Source: a virus
Direction: 5' to 3' (one strand)
DNA: 23,598 nucleotides
IMG/VR virus record: IMGVR_UViG_3300037882_001399
Location: 1 to 23,598 of that record
Shown: piece by piece, positions 1 through 7,433 of the stretch
Position numbering within the stretch: position 1 is the first letter of the stretch
Layout of the letters: every line of letters begins with the position of its first letter
Program-made: the position numbers and the translations under genes
Notes under the pieces: generated by a model
The model's database searches: none
What the model saw: only the letters and a program-made list of their open reading frames with translations
What the model was told of the DNA's origin: nothing

Positions 1-777
1 CTCCTTTTGTTGGTGGTGTTGTTTAAGTTTCTCTAATCCTTCTTTAAACAAAGGACAAGGTTTAGTCAACTCATTTAATCTTTGTAAGACTAATAAGCTG
101 TACCAAATAGGTGAGAGGTCCGTGATAAGTTTCTGCACGTACTTCATGTAGTGAACGGGAGAAGGGTTAGGTTCTCTCTCAGCGATTAAAGTGTAAACCT
201 CTTCTCGGACTAACTTCTCAAAACCTTCGTGGTCATTTTCAAACAAATCTTCTACCAAACCTTGGTCTACCGCAGCTTTCGAGTGATCTATTTTTACGTA
301 GTTGAACATAGGTTTCTTACCAAACTTAAAGAACTCGTGTAAATCATCGTGGGGTAAATCTGTTAAACGTTTAGTCTTATCGTCGAAAAAACCTTCGTTA
401 GGAACATCGTGGTTAATACGGGATTTATCGTCTTGAAACTTTACCTTCCAGAACTCAATAAGGATTTCTAAGAGTTGATAGTTGACGTCTGGGGACACGT
501 GATTTTGGTACCACACTAAATCTTTAGCGTGTTTGTTCCAGTTGTTTCTGTTCCAGAGTAAATGGGATAACTTCCAAGTGTATTGGGTACCAGCCATAGC
601 CCAGTAAGAACAAGCTACAATTTTATCGTAGATTATCGGTGGGACTACGTGGTACTCGTGTAAAGGAACTACCCGAGAAGGTTCAAAAGGACCTGGTACT
701 ACTACGTCCACATCTTTAGGTTCAATTAAAAGGGAGGGGAAAATTTGTTGTTTCGCGTAAGAACCAATGTAATACAT
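1..777 (-). CDS. Nucleotidyltransferase-like protein, 3' end outside window
   Basis: An open frame of 259 codons runs without a stop from ATG at 777 to the left edge, so the C-terminus is missing. The N-terminus reads IGSYA, then about 15 residues later EPKDVDVVV. This GS...DxDxxV arrangement is the signature of the nucleotidyltransferase fold, with the two aspartates as metal ligands; small phage proteins of the DUF7275 kind share it. About 75 residues further on, KLSHLLWN and KHAKDLVWYQ resemble the conserved His-containing helices of those phage proteins. It starts 25 nt after the 3' end of tRNA-Trp and has no clear Shine-Dalgarno site. An in-frame TTG at 792 is an alternative start. It is probably co-transcribed with the tRNAs from the promoter near 1.04 kb. 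The substrate is unknown; a role on tRNA ends is only suggested by position. Confidence 0.72.
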   Translation of the reverse strand, partial: MYYIGSYAKQQIFPSLLIEPKDVDVVVPGPFEPSRVVPLHEYHVVPPIIYDKIVACSYWAMAGTQYTWKLSHLLWNRNNWNKHAKDLVWYQNHVSPDVNYQLLEILIEFWKVKFQDDKSRINHDVPNEGFFDDKTKRLTDLPHDDLHEFFKFGKKPMFNYVKIDHSKAAVDQGLVEDLFENDHEGFEKLVREEVYTLIAEREPNPSPVHYMKYVQKLITDLSPIWYSLLVLQRLNELTKPCPLFKEGLEKLKQHHQQKE

Positions 778-801
778 GAAATCTACTTTCAAAGTTTGAG
801 T

Positions 802-875
802 TGGCGTACCTCCTAGGAATCGAACCTAGACTAACAGTTTTGGAGACTGTTGTGCTACCACTACACTAGCGGCAC
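802..875 (-). tRNA. tRNA-Trp (anticodon CCA)
   Basis: A 74-nt cloverleaf with encoded 3' CCA. The anticodon stem ACAGT/ACTGT is perfect and encloses the loop CTCCAAA, giving anticodon CCA for codon UGG. The T arm is CTAGG-TTCGATT-CCTAG. The D arm has the usual GTGGTAG core. The acceptor stem GTGCCGC/GAGGTAC contains one G-U pair and one G-A mismatch, so it is slightly imperfect. It lies 8 nt downstream of tRNA-Ser on the same transcript. Confidence 0.93.
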
Positions 876-883
876 TTTAACAT

Positions 884-973
884 TGGCGGATGGTGTAGGA
901 TTTGAACCTACGGAACGTTACCGTTCTCTAGTTTTCAAGACTAGCGCATTAAACCGGGCTCTGCCAACCACCC
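884..973 (-). tRNA. tRNA-Ser (anticodon UGA)
   Basis: A 90-nt type II tRNA with encoded CCA. The acceptor stem GGGTGGT/ACCATCC has one G-U pair. The anticodon stem CTAGT/ACTAG encloses CTTGAAA, giving anticodon UGA (codons UCA and other UCN). A long variable arm follows, as expected for Ser, then a T arm GTAGG-TTCAAAT-CCTAC. It is the first tRNA after the promoter near 1.04 kb. Confidence 0.95.
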
Positions 974-984
974 ACTAAAATAAA

Positions 985-1026
985 GACAAGAGATGTTTGC
1001 AAACTACCGAAAGGCCACCCCTTGTC
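985..1026 (-). terminator. Terminator-like stem-loop between promoter and tRNAs
   Basis: On the minus strand, GACAAGGGGTG (1026-1016) can pair with CATCTCTTGTC (995-985) over 11 bp with two G-U pairs, and TTTATTTT follows. This looks like an intrinsic terminator. It begins at the predicted transcription start of the promoter just upstream, so it could end readthrough from the membrane-protein gene, attenuate the tRNA transcript, or be a 5' leader structure. The loop contains the palindrome GTTTGCAAAC. Confidence 0.5.
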
Positions 1027-1062
1027 AATTACTCTTATAAGTGATTCGCTCTAAAAAGTCAA
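1026..1062 (-). promoter_or_regulatory. Sigma-70-type promoter P1 with conserved spacer box
   Basis: The minus strand carries TTGACT (1062-1057), a 17-nt spacer and TATAAG (1039-1034), a near-consensus sigma-70 promoter. The spacer contains TTAGAGCGAATCA, which recurs at the same place in the promoter near 15.5 kb. GACAAGG starts 7 nt after the -10 element in both. The -35 element overlaps the last codons of the upstream membrane-protein gene. It should drive the two tRNAs and the nucleotidyltransferase-like gene. Confidence 0.82.
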
Positions 1063-1629
1063 GAGGGTAATTAATTTTAACATTACGTCAGGTATGTAAA
1101 CAATAAAGGTAGACCAAAGGACCAAACCAAAAGTAAGTTCAGCTACTGTCCAGTTGTTAATAATTTTATTACCAAAAGGTTTTACCCACACACCTACGTA
1201 ACACACCGGCATTAGTAAAGGAACTAGCGCGAGGTAGATTGAAGAGAAAATTAGACCTCCTACAAAATACGCTTGGACTAAAGTAATCGCAGAGAGCCAG
1301 ATTAAACCTCTCAAATAAATAGCTCCTACCCATTTAAGGTAATCTTTATTTAAAATGTAAGTGTCTGTAACTGACTTAAACAAAGCGGGGGCTTGTCCTA
1401 CTAACATCGCAATACCCATAGCTAGTGCGTACTTCCAGTCAGGAATCATCCAGTAAGCGCCCAGACCAAAAAGTAAAGCGTTTATAAACTTACTCGGAAT
1501 GTTAAACGGCTCTTTACCATCTTTCCACAACTGTTTGTACCCACCGCCACGAGCAACATAATTAATAATAGCTCCTACAACTGTAAGAATGATCCCCTTT
1601 TTTATTTGATTTTGTGTTTCTTTTTCCAT
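1051..1629 (-). CDS. Polytopic membrane protein of unknown function
   Basis: A 192-aa hydrophobic protein with about five or six predicted membrane helices, at roughly residues 12-26, 47-62, 66-84, 103-120, 124-148 and 166-188. The short N-terminus is charged (MEKETQNQIKK), and a Gly-rich segment (ARGGGY) follows helix 1. The start ATG has AGAGG 7 nt upstream. The first 28 nt overlap the end of the P-loop gene, suggesting translational coupling. The stop codon is inside the promoter P1 region. I do not recognise the family. It has no obvious transporter motif and is too large for a typical holin, though a role in host membrane modification is possible. Confidence 0.8.
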   Translation of the reverse strand: MEKETQNQIKKGIILTVVGAIINYVARGGGYKQLWKDGKEPFNIPSKFINALLFGLGAYWMIPDWKYALAMGIAMLVGQAPALFKSVTDTYILNKDYLKWVGAIYLRGLIWLSAITLVQAYFVGGLIFSSIYLALVPLLMPVCYVGVWVKPFGNKIINNWTVAELTFGLVLWSTFIVYIPDVMLKLITLLTF

Positions 1630-2108
1630 TGTAAAACCTCTTGAGTTAAATCAGTAATATTGTTTTCTTTATAATCAAAAGTTAAAACATTCTCTACGTT
1701 ATTAGCGAAAATCCCCATTTGATGAGCAGCTCTAGTCGAGAAGTCATCAGAGTGAATACGGCCTGTATCACGTCCAACAACGTTTTTAGAACTAAATACA
1801 ACGGGACAATGAATAATACAATCGTAATTACGCCACAAATCTGAACCAACGCCACCGTAGAATTGACCCATATACGCGCCACCATCTGTAATCCAAATCG
1901 ATTCGGGATTGTTTTTAGCGAGTTCCACATATTGTAATTCCCTTTTTAAGATTTCATTTTGGTCGTTGTACCCAAGTTCTCTTATCACAAACCGAGCTGG
2001 TTCTGGTAAGTACTCAGTTGGGTAACCTTGTAATTTTAAAGTGTAAGCTAAACCGAGGGCTGTTGTTGTTTTACCCGAAGATGGTGCGCCTAGAAATCCA
2101 ATTAACAT
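1602..2108 (-). CDS. P-loop NTPase / kinase-like protein (AAA_28-like)
   Basis: A 168-aa protein beginning with a beta strand and Walker A motif GAPSSGKT (residues 7-14), followed by an amphipathic helix and a YLPEPARFVIRELGY segment. That segment matches the EPAR-type motif of AAA_28/NadR-like P-loop proteins. A strand ending in DGG (about residue 76) may be the Walker B-like position, and NVVGRDTGRIHSDDF looks like the lid with Arg residues. Family members include nucleoside or nicotinamide-riboside kinases, so phosphorylation of a small metabolite is plausible; the substrate cannot be read from sequence. The start ATG overlaps the nrdB stop by one base (TAATG) with GAGG about 10 nt upstream, so it is coupled to nrdB. 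Confidence 0.82.
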   Translation of the reverse strand: MLIGFLGAPSSGKTTTALGLAYTLKLQGYPTEYLPEPARFVIRELGYNDQNEILKRELQYVELAKNNPESIWITDGGAYMGQFYGGVGSDLWRNYDCIIHCPVVFSSKNVVGRDTGRIHSDDFSTRAAHQMGIFANNVENVLTFDYKENNITDLTQEVLQWKKKHKIK

Positions 2109-4036
2109 TAGAACTCAACCTCGTTCCACTCACCTTGTAAAGCGCCTTTACTGTACTCGGTTTCACGATTCTCAAAGAAGTTAGTGTGACCCTTACCGTA
2201 CACAACCCAATCTAACCAAGGAAGAGGATTATCCATCACATTGTAAATCGGGTCTAAACCTAGTTGAGTTAAACGTAAGTTCGCCATGAAACGGATGTAC
2301 TGCTTTACTTCTTCTTTAGTTAATCCTTCAATGTTGTTATTAGCTGTGTTGAACGCGAGGTCTACAAACTTATCTTCTAGGTCTACCGTCTTACGGCACA
2401 TACCTATCAAGTCTTCAGTAACTTTAGTAACTTGTTCTGGGGACAGGTACTCTTTAACAAATTGTTTGTAAAGTTCAATACAACAAGCTACGTGGTCGTC
2501 TTCATCTTTGATAGAGAACTCTACAACTTTACACATACCGTTCATCTTACCAAAGCGACGGAAGTTCATAAGAATAACAAATGAAGAAAACAGTTGTACA
2601 CCTTCAGTGAAAGCGCCGGTGACAGCTAGTTTACGCGCGATGTCTTCGTAAGATTCTGTACCGAACTGTTGAAGGTATTCGTGTTTAGCCGCCATCTCTT
2701 CATACTCGTAAAACGCTTTGTACTCAGTTTCAGGGATACCAATAGTATCTAATAATAAAGAGTAACTCTCCACGTGAATACACTCACGGTCTGCGATATT
2801 AGTTAAACACATAGCCACTTCAGGGTGACCTTTAAACGTGTTAATTAAATCGCCGTAGCCATCTAACACATCACAATTACCTGAGATAGACGTCTTACCG
2901 TTTCTTCGTACCAATAAAAACCCCTCTGGAACGGTTAAACAAACGACGTCACCTTCATATTGAACGATTTCCTGCCCACGTCGAATTGCTTGTCCGTCAA
3001 CTGGGACGTAAGGTCTTAAAGTCACTTTAAACGTATCGTTAAACTTTTCACTACGAGGGTCTGTGTACTGTACGTAGTGACAGGTGTAACCAGCCAATAC
3101 ACCAACAGCTTGTACCATATCTGAGGCTGTCTTGTTGGTATTTGTAAAAATTATTTTACCCCATCTGTCTACATGACTGTCCCAGTGTTGTACCTCTTCG
3201 ATAAACTGACTGGATTTATTTTTTGTAAAAGAGTTTAGATTAACCCAACAGAAATCTTTAGTAAGGTAGTTTTGTTGGTCCAACGGCCAATGTGTTTTAA
3301 AGACACTATAACCCTTTTCATTTACTGTAAAATCAAAACCTATACCTGCGTTGTTTAATAGTTTGTGTAAACGTTCTATCTTACGTTTCTTAGTAAAACT
3401 GAACCAGACAGGCCGGTAACCCAACCGACTACCGTCGGTGTCATTTTTTACATTACCGTCAGCTTGGAAGGCAATCGCTAAACGCTCCATAGGTGTGAGG
3501 TTACTTTCGTCCTCCTGTACCAACACTTTTGAAGGGGCGGTGTGATGTTTGATATTTTGGTAGAACAACATATTTTTAGCGTGAGTAGATTGGTGTACCC
3601 CAAAACGGTCTGTGTAGAACATTTTATGGTTAGGAGTAACTAACAAATCTACATTTCCGTTTATGTCCTTGTAGTGGTACATTTCACCTTGATGTTTGTT
3701 TTTAACGACACGTAGAGGTTTGACGAAACTAAGGGTTCTGTCCATGTCCACCTGAGCTACCGTATCCTCCAAGGTCACGTCTTTGATGAATTTCCAACCG
3801 AATGGGGTCAGGACTTCAGTGTCATCACTAAAGCAATCAGTTTGAGTAAAAAAGCGGAAGATTTGTGTGAGGAGTACGCGCTCATCTTCTGTCAATCTTT
3901 TGTGCCAGTCAGACACATCGTCACTTAATTGAATCTCTTCAGGTACCCAATGTTTAGCTTGGTGTTTCTTGTAAATCGCAAACATTTGTGGGTATTTAAA
4001 CGGTTTGTAAAAACCTCGTGTATCTAATAATTTCAT
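2108..4036 (-). CDS. nrdB: Ribonucleotide reductase class I small (beta) subunit, intein-containing
   Basis: The 642-aa precursor consists of a 322-aa NrdB extein interrupted by a 320-aa intein (residues 68-387). Removing the intein joins FFTQTD to CDVLDGYGDLI. Ligands align with E. coli NrdB: D67 (D84), then ECIH with E418 and H421 (E115, H118), the radical Tyr Y425 four residues after the His, Glu in FTEGVQLF, and E-x2-H in DEDDHV. These appear complete, so the spliced enzyme should hold a di-metal/tyrosyl cofactor. It provides the radical for NrdA, converting ribonucleotides to deoxyribonucleotides in the cytoplasm. The ATG has GAGGAG 10 nt upstream. It sits directly after a methyltransferase gene that separates it from nrdA. 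Confidence 0.96.
   Translation of the reverse strand: MKLLDTRGFYKPFKYPQMFAIYKKHQAKHWVPEEIQLSDDVSDWHKRLTEDERVLLTQIFRFFTQTDCFSDDTEVLTPFGWKFIKDVTLEDTVAQVDMDRTLSFVKPLRVVKNKHQGEMYHYKDINGNVDLLVTPNHKMFYTDRFGVHQSTHAKNMLFYQNIKHHTAPSKVLVQEDESNLTPMERLAIAFQADGNVKNDTDGSRLGYRPVWFSFTKKRKIERLHKLLNNAGIGFDFTVNEKGYSVFKTHWPLDQQNYLTKDFCWVNLNSFTKNKSSQFIEEVQHWDSHVDRWGKIIFTNTNKTASDMVQAVGVLAGYTCHYVQYTDPRSEKFNDTFKVTLRPYVPVDGQAIRRGQEIVQYEGDVVCLTVPEGFLLVRRNGKTSISGNCDVLDGYGDLINTFKGHPEVAMCLTNIADRECIHVESYSLLLDTIGIPETEYKAFYEYEEMAAKHEYLQQFGTESYEDIARKLAVTGAFTEGVQLFSSFVILMNFRRFGKMNGMCKVVEFSIKDEDDHVACCIELYKQFVKEYLSPEQVTKVTEDLIGMCRKTVDLEDKFVDLAFNTANNNIEGLTKEEVKQYIRFMANLRLTQLGLDPIYNVMDNPLPWLDWVVYGKGHTNFFENRETEYSKGALQGEWNEVEF
2876..3835 (-). 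other. Intein in NrdB (320 aa) with LAGLIDADG-type endonuclease domain
   Basis: The in-frame insert starts with Cys at 3835-3833 (block A CFSDDTEVLTPFGW) and ends SISGN before Cys+1 at 2875-2873. Block B is TPNHKMF and block F VVCLTVPEGFLLVRRNG. A DOD-type endonuclease is suggested by LAIAFQADGNV (block C) and AVGVLAGYTCHY (block E), both somewhat diverged, so nuclease activity is uncertain. All splicing residues (Cys1, block B His, terminal Asn, Cys+1) are present; the penultimate residue is Gly rather than the usual His. The insertion lies immediately after metal-ligand Asp67. Confidence 0.93.
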
Positions 4037-4037
4037 C

Positions 4038-4568
4038 TTATAGTAACTCCTCTGGTACTTGGTTATCTACTGGGTCAAGTTTGATGTTAGTTAAGTCCAC
4101 TAACGGACCTTTCTTAATGACAACAAAGCCAAAACTTACACCTAACTCAGGACTAATATCTACAATGTCTTGACCTCTAAAGATTTGTACGATGTGTTCG
4201 GGGTCTAAACGCCAATAATCGTCTGGGTAAGCGTGACGACCTTTACGTTTTGAACAGAGAGTGCAGATGAAAGCGCCGTCAGTTCTCAGTACGGTCCAAA
4301 TACCTTGGATGAACTCGCGCCAATTACGAACGTGCTCTAAAGTTTCACACGAGATAACCGTACCCACATCTTCTGGGTAAAAGTGTTTGGGTAAATCTTC
4401 TCCTGGTAAAACCATATCTACGTCTTTACCTTCTCTCATGTCGATACCAAAATTCACGTTAACAATATCGCGGATGGTCCCGTTGACATTTAATGAACCG
4501 ACTTCCACGGTGTACCCTTCGACAAGGTGTTTGAACTTTGATACGTAATCTTTAATTCCTTGGTGCAT
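4038..4568 (-). CDS. Class I SAM-dependent methyltransferase
   Basis: A 176-aa protein with the Rossmann methyltransferase pattern: motif I region VEVGSLNVNG (about residues 21-30), an acidic strand end FGIDMREGKDVD, VISCETLEHVRNW as the motif IV/V-like region, and VLRTDGAFICTLCS as the strand after a helix. The ETLEHV signature is typical of the Methyltransf_11 group, which methylates small molecules or sugars. The SKRKGRHAYPDDYWRLDPE stretch is characteristic of phage and glycan-cluster relatives. It lies between nrdA and nrdB: its Shine-Dalgarno site (GAAGGG) is inside the last codons of nrdA, and its stop is 1 nt from the nrdB start. The substrate is unknown; DNA or nucleotide modification would fit the context, but nothing in the sequence proves it. 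Confidence 0.85.
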   Translation of the reverse strand: MHQGIKDYVSKFKHLVEGYTVEVGSLNVNGTIRDIVNVNFGIDMREGKDVDMVLPGEDLPKHFYPEDVGTVISCETLEHVRNWREFIQGIWTVLRTDGAFICTLCSKRKGRHAYPDDYWRLDPEHIVQIFRGQDIVDISPELGVSFGFVVIKKGPLVDLTNIKLDPVDNQVPEELL

Positions 4569-4574
4569 TTTTAT

Positions 4575-7343
4575 CTACCCTTCACAAGCTAAGCAAGCTG
4601 AATCTTCCGGCTTACGTTCAGTTGAAATTTGCCCAATGTACTCTGGGCGCGACATTGCGGTTGAACGACAGTAATACAAAGTTTTCAGACCTTCTTTCCA
4701 AGCGTTAAAGTGAACCTTGTTTAAGTGGTTTTTATCACAATCTGCGTAGAAGAATAGATTGATTGACTGCCCTTGGTCAATAGTCTTTTGTCTGTCACTC
4801 GCGTGTTTTACAATCCAGTTCTGGTCTAATTCGTAAGCGGTCTTAAATACATCTTTATCCCAACTATCCATCCACTCTAAGTGTTGAACAGAACCTACGT
4901 TAGTAATGATAGAAGTCCAAGTAGCGTCGTAATTCTGGTCTTTGTACTTAGTCTTCAGTAAGTGGTCGAGGTGTTTATTCTTGATTAAGAGCGAACCACT
5001 CTTAGTATCTTGACGGAAACCATTCGAAGTGTAAGGCTCTACAGAAGGTGAACACTCCCCGCAAATATTTGAGATACTGGCGTTTGGGGCGATAGCTTGT
5101 GTGTGACTAAAGCGGTGACCAGTACCTTCCATATCTGGGGCTTCTCCGCGCTCAGAACCTAATTTCAAAGAAGCTTTATCAATCTCTGTACGTAAGTGAG
5201 AGAAAATCTTAGTGTTTTGGTAAGCCGCAGTTACTGATTCAAAAGGTGTACCATTGCCTTGTAAATAGGAATGAAATCCCATAGCACCTAAACCAATGTC
5301 TCGACCCATACGCGCTGAGAACTTAGCTTTAGACAGATAGTCAGGAGCGTTACGGAGGAAGTGTGAAAGGTTGTTATCCAAGAAACGGCAGATGTCTTCA
5401 ACGAACGTTGGGTGTTTCTCCCACTCACTAAACTTCTCTAGGTTTACACTTGATAAACAACAAACAGCTGTCCTCTCAGTATTAGTAGGTAATAAAATTT
5501 CACAACAATTACCAGTAACTACCCCATTAAACATAAGTTTATGACGTTTGGGTTCTGTAGCGCAGAAAGTTTTATCCACACGCCCCGTAACCTCAACTCT
5601 ATCAACTTTCACAAAGCGAGAAGCGTCTCTATTTGGGTGTTGGTTAGGTTGTACGTTTAGTCTGCGGAACTCGATACCTAGGTCTAAGAGACGTTTTACC
5701 CCAAAACTGTTGATATTTAACATCCAAACCTCTTTACAAGAGAATAAACCGTTCTCCCCAGTACCGTTGTTCAAAGGCAGTAAATACTTACCTTCGGCTC
5801 TACGAGTAAATAAAGAACTAGTTACACCCATCTCTTGTAACATAAGTACAATGTTTTGGAGCAAACCATGATTTACCGAGGTTAGTTGAATGTTTTGACT
5901 GTGGGTGCTCTGTACCACACACGCGTCTGCGTCTAAAAGACCGGCTAACCATTTCAATCTCGAGTTTAAAGAGTACTTAGAGGGTGTTTCGTTCTTGGTC
6001 AAAGACATTGGTCCGTGGTTCCATCGAGCGCGACCGTATGAATCAAAGTCACCGACAGTCCCTAGGTCAAGGTGTGGAATTACGTCTTTTTTAGGCTCGT
6101 AAACCCATGAATGTTCGTAATCGGCGTTACCGTCACCCGACCAGAAACCGTGGGCGTAAGGATGTGGGAGTTCTTCCGTACCGTAAACAAAGTCTTGCGG
6201 GAAGGATTCTGCTTTCTCTATTTTCATACCAGGTAAGAGGTCTTTAGCTTCAATTACTTCGAGAGGTTTGTGGTAGTCTGTTGAAATATAGAATTTGTGG
6301 TAAGGGGTACAATCCAACGTTGTACCTGTGTTGAGGTGTACCCGGATAAGTTCAGATGACTCCGAGGTTTGTCTAACAGTTACTTCGGACCATTCAGCGC
6401 CGTTCCAAACATCTAAAGTTTTATCTTTCAATGTTGAGATTGTTTTATAACCTTTTTTAGTAAATAAAAGTGTCTCAGGAGCTACGCAAAGGTTTGATTG
6501 GGTAACTTTAAGACCTTTATCTTTCAAAGGTTGTTTTACCGCGCGGTTAGTTGTGTCTGTGAAGTGTAAGTAAGGTTCACCTGTTTGAGTGCGGGTCTCT
6601 AGGATTTTAAACCACAACTCTCTAGCTTTCATTGTTTTCTTAACTTGTTTAGAGTTCGGGTCAACTAAATCCCACGTACCATCTTCTTTAACGGCTTCCA
6701 TGAAACTGTCGGGGATGTTAACTGCGTGGTGTAAGTTAAGACACTTACGGTCAATCGAACCACCAGAAGGTTTGCGCATAATCAAAAACTCTTCAATCTC
6801 TGGATGAGAGATGTCTAAGTAAGCAGCGAAAGCCGCGCGACGAACTTTACCTTGTTTAGCAGCTAATTGTAACGAATCGTCTACTTTCATAAAAGGGATT
6901 AAGCCGGTGGTCATGTTGCCCGAGCTTGTCATCTCACCTTCAGAACGGATAGCTGAGTAATCAGTACCTACACCGCCACCCATTGTAGATAACCATAGGT
7001 TTTCAGCCCAGTGGTCAGCTAAATCTTTACGTGAGTCACCCACAACATTTAAGAAACAAGAGATACCTAAGTTCTTGGAGCAACCAATATTAGCTAGGAT
7101 TGGGGTAGCTGCCATAAACCAGTGTTGGCTCATGTAGTCGTACAAACGTTGAGCGTGTCCAGCGTCGTCAGCTAGCTCTGTACACACACGTGCGAATACT
7201 TCTTGGGCGGTTGTCTCACCTAAACCGAAATAGCCCCCTGAGAGTACTTGTAAACCAGCCTTGGTCATTAGAGTCTCTCTGTCTGGAACTACTCGGATTG
7301 TAATTCCGTTGTTTACATTTGTGTAGAGCTGTGTGTTCGTCAT
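4575..7343 (-). CDS. nrdA: Ribonucleotide reductase class I large (alpha) subunit, intein-containing
   Basis: The 922-aa precursor contains a 595-aa NrdA extein and a 327-aa intein (residues 286-612). The extein has no N-terminal ATP-cone, so it is short compared with the roughly 760-aa E. coli enzyme and probably lacks dATP overall-activity inhibition. Visible catalytic parts are C96 in GISCFLNVVGDS (C225 equivalent), the N-L-C-C-E motif formed after splicing (N284, thiyl-radical Cys C613, E615), C628 (C462 equivalent), the LYY radical-transfer tyrosine pair, and the C-terminal CLAC redox pair (C917, C920) that accepts electrons from thioredoxin or glutaredoxin. The start ATG has AAGGA 5 nt upstream, after a 90-nt gap in which I see no convincing promoter. 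It works with NrdB and probably the thioredoxin-like protein at 16.2 kb. Confidence 0.96.
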   Translation of the reverse strand: MTNTQLYTNVNNGITIRVVPDRETLMTKAGLQVLSGGYFGLGETTAQEVFARVCTELADDAGHAQRLYDYMSQHWFMAATPILANIGCSKNLGISCFLNVVGDSRKDLADHWAENLWLSTMGGGVGTDYSAIRSEGEMTSSGNMTTGLIPFMKVDDSLQLAAKQGKVRRAAFAAYLDISHPEIEEFLIMRKPSGGSIDRKCLNLHHAVNIPDSFMEAVKEDGTWDLVDPNSKQVKKTMKARELWFKILETRTQTGEPYLHFTDTTNRAVKQPLKDKGLKVTQSNLCVAPETLLFTKKGYKTISTLKDKTLDVWNGAEWSEVTVRQTSESSELIRVHLNTGTTLDCTPYHKFYISTDYHKPLEVIEAKDLLPGMKIEKAESFPQDFVYGTEELPHPYAHGFWSGDGNADYEHSWVYEPKKDVIPHLDLGTVGDFDSYGRARWNHGPMSLTKNETPSKYSLNSRLKWLAGLLDADACVVQSTHSQNIQLTSVNHGLLQNIVLMLQEMGVTSSLFTRRAEGKYLLPLNNGTGENGLFSCKEVWMLNINSFGVKRLLDLGIEFRRLNVQPNQHPNRDASRFVKVDRVEVTGRVDKTFCATEPKRHKLMFNGVVTGNCCEILLPTNTERTAVCCLSSVNLEKFSEWEKHPTFVEDICRFLDNNLSHFLRNAPDYLSKAKFSARMGRDIGLGAMGFHSYLQGNGTPFESVTAAYQNTKIFSHLRTEIDKASLKLGSERGEAPDMEGTGHRFSHTQAIAPNASISNICGECSPSVEPYTSNGFRQDTKSGSLLIKNKHLDHLLKTKYKDQNYDATWTSIITNVGSVQHLEWMDSWDKDVFKTAYELDQNWIVKHASDRQKTIDQGQSINLFFYADCDKNHLNKVHFNAWKEGLKTLYYCRSTAMSRPEYIGQISTERKPEDSACLACEG
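5508..6488 (-). other. Intein in NrdA (327 aa) with LAGLIDADG homing endonuclease
   Basis: It starts with Cys at 6488-6486 (block A CVAPETLLFTKKGYKTI) and ends VVTGN with Asn at 5510-5508; the next residue, Cys+1, is the thiyl-radical cysteine of NrdA. Block B is CTPYHKF. Two endonuclease motifs are clear: HGFWSGDGNA and LAGLLDADACVV. Block F (KTFCATEPKRHKLMFNG) matches the RNR-type intein C-terminus. Complete motifs suggest splicing is active and that the endonuclease may be too. Confidence 0.95.
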
Positions 7344-7433
7344 AGTAGTCCTTACAACTATTAAGTTAAATATTTGAAATAGATAGATTTTTACCTACTA
7401 GGGGTTTACTAGAGGCGGTGTCGTTGTAATACC

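Noticed and set aside
1694-1930. Minus-strand 78-codon ORF inside the P-loop gene, and similar ones at 14751-14948, 15078-15293 and 11852-12037
   Set aside because: They lie wholly inside larger genes with clear motifs, in other frames.
2876-6488. Group I introns in nrdA/nrdB
   Set aside because: The reading frames are continuous across the inserts, and the inserts carry protein-splicing blocks, so they are inteins.
7344-7433. Promoter or gene in the 90-nt gap before nrdA
   Set aside because: Only short repeats (CTAGTA twice) and no acceptable -35/-10 pair or ORF; nothing supportable beyond the nrdA ribosome site.
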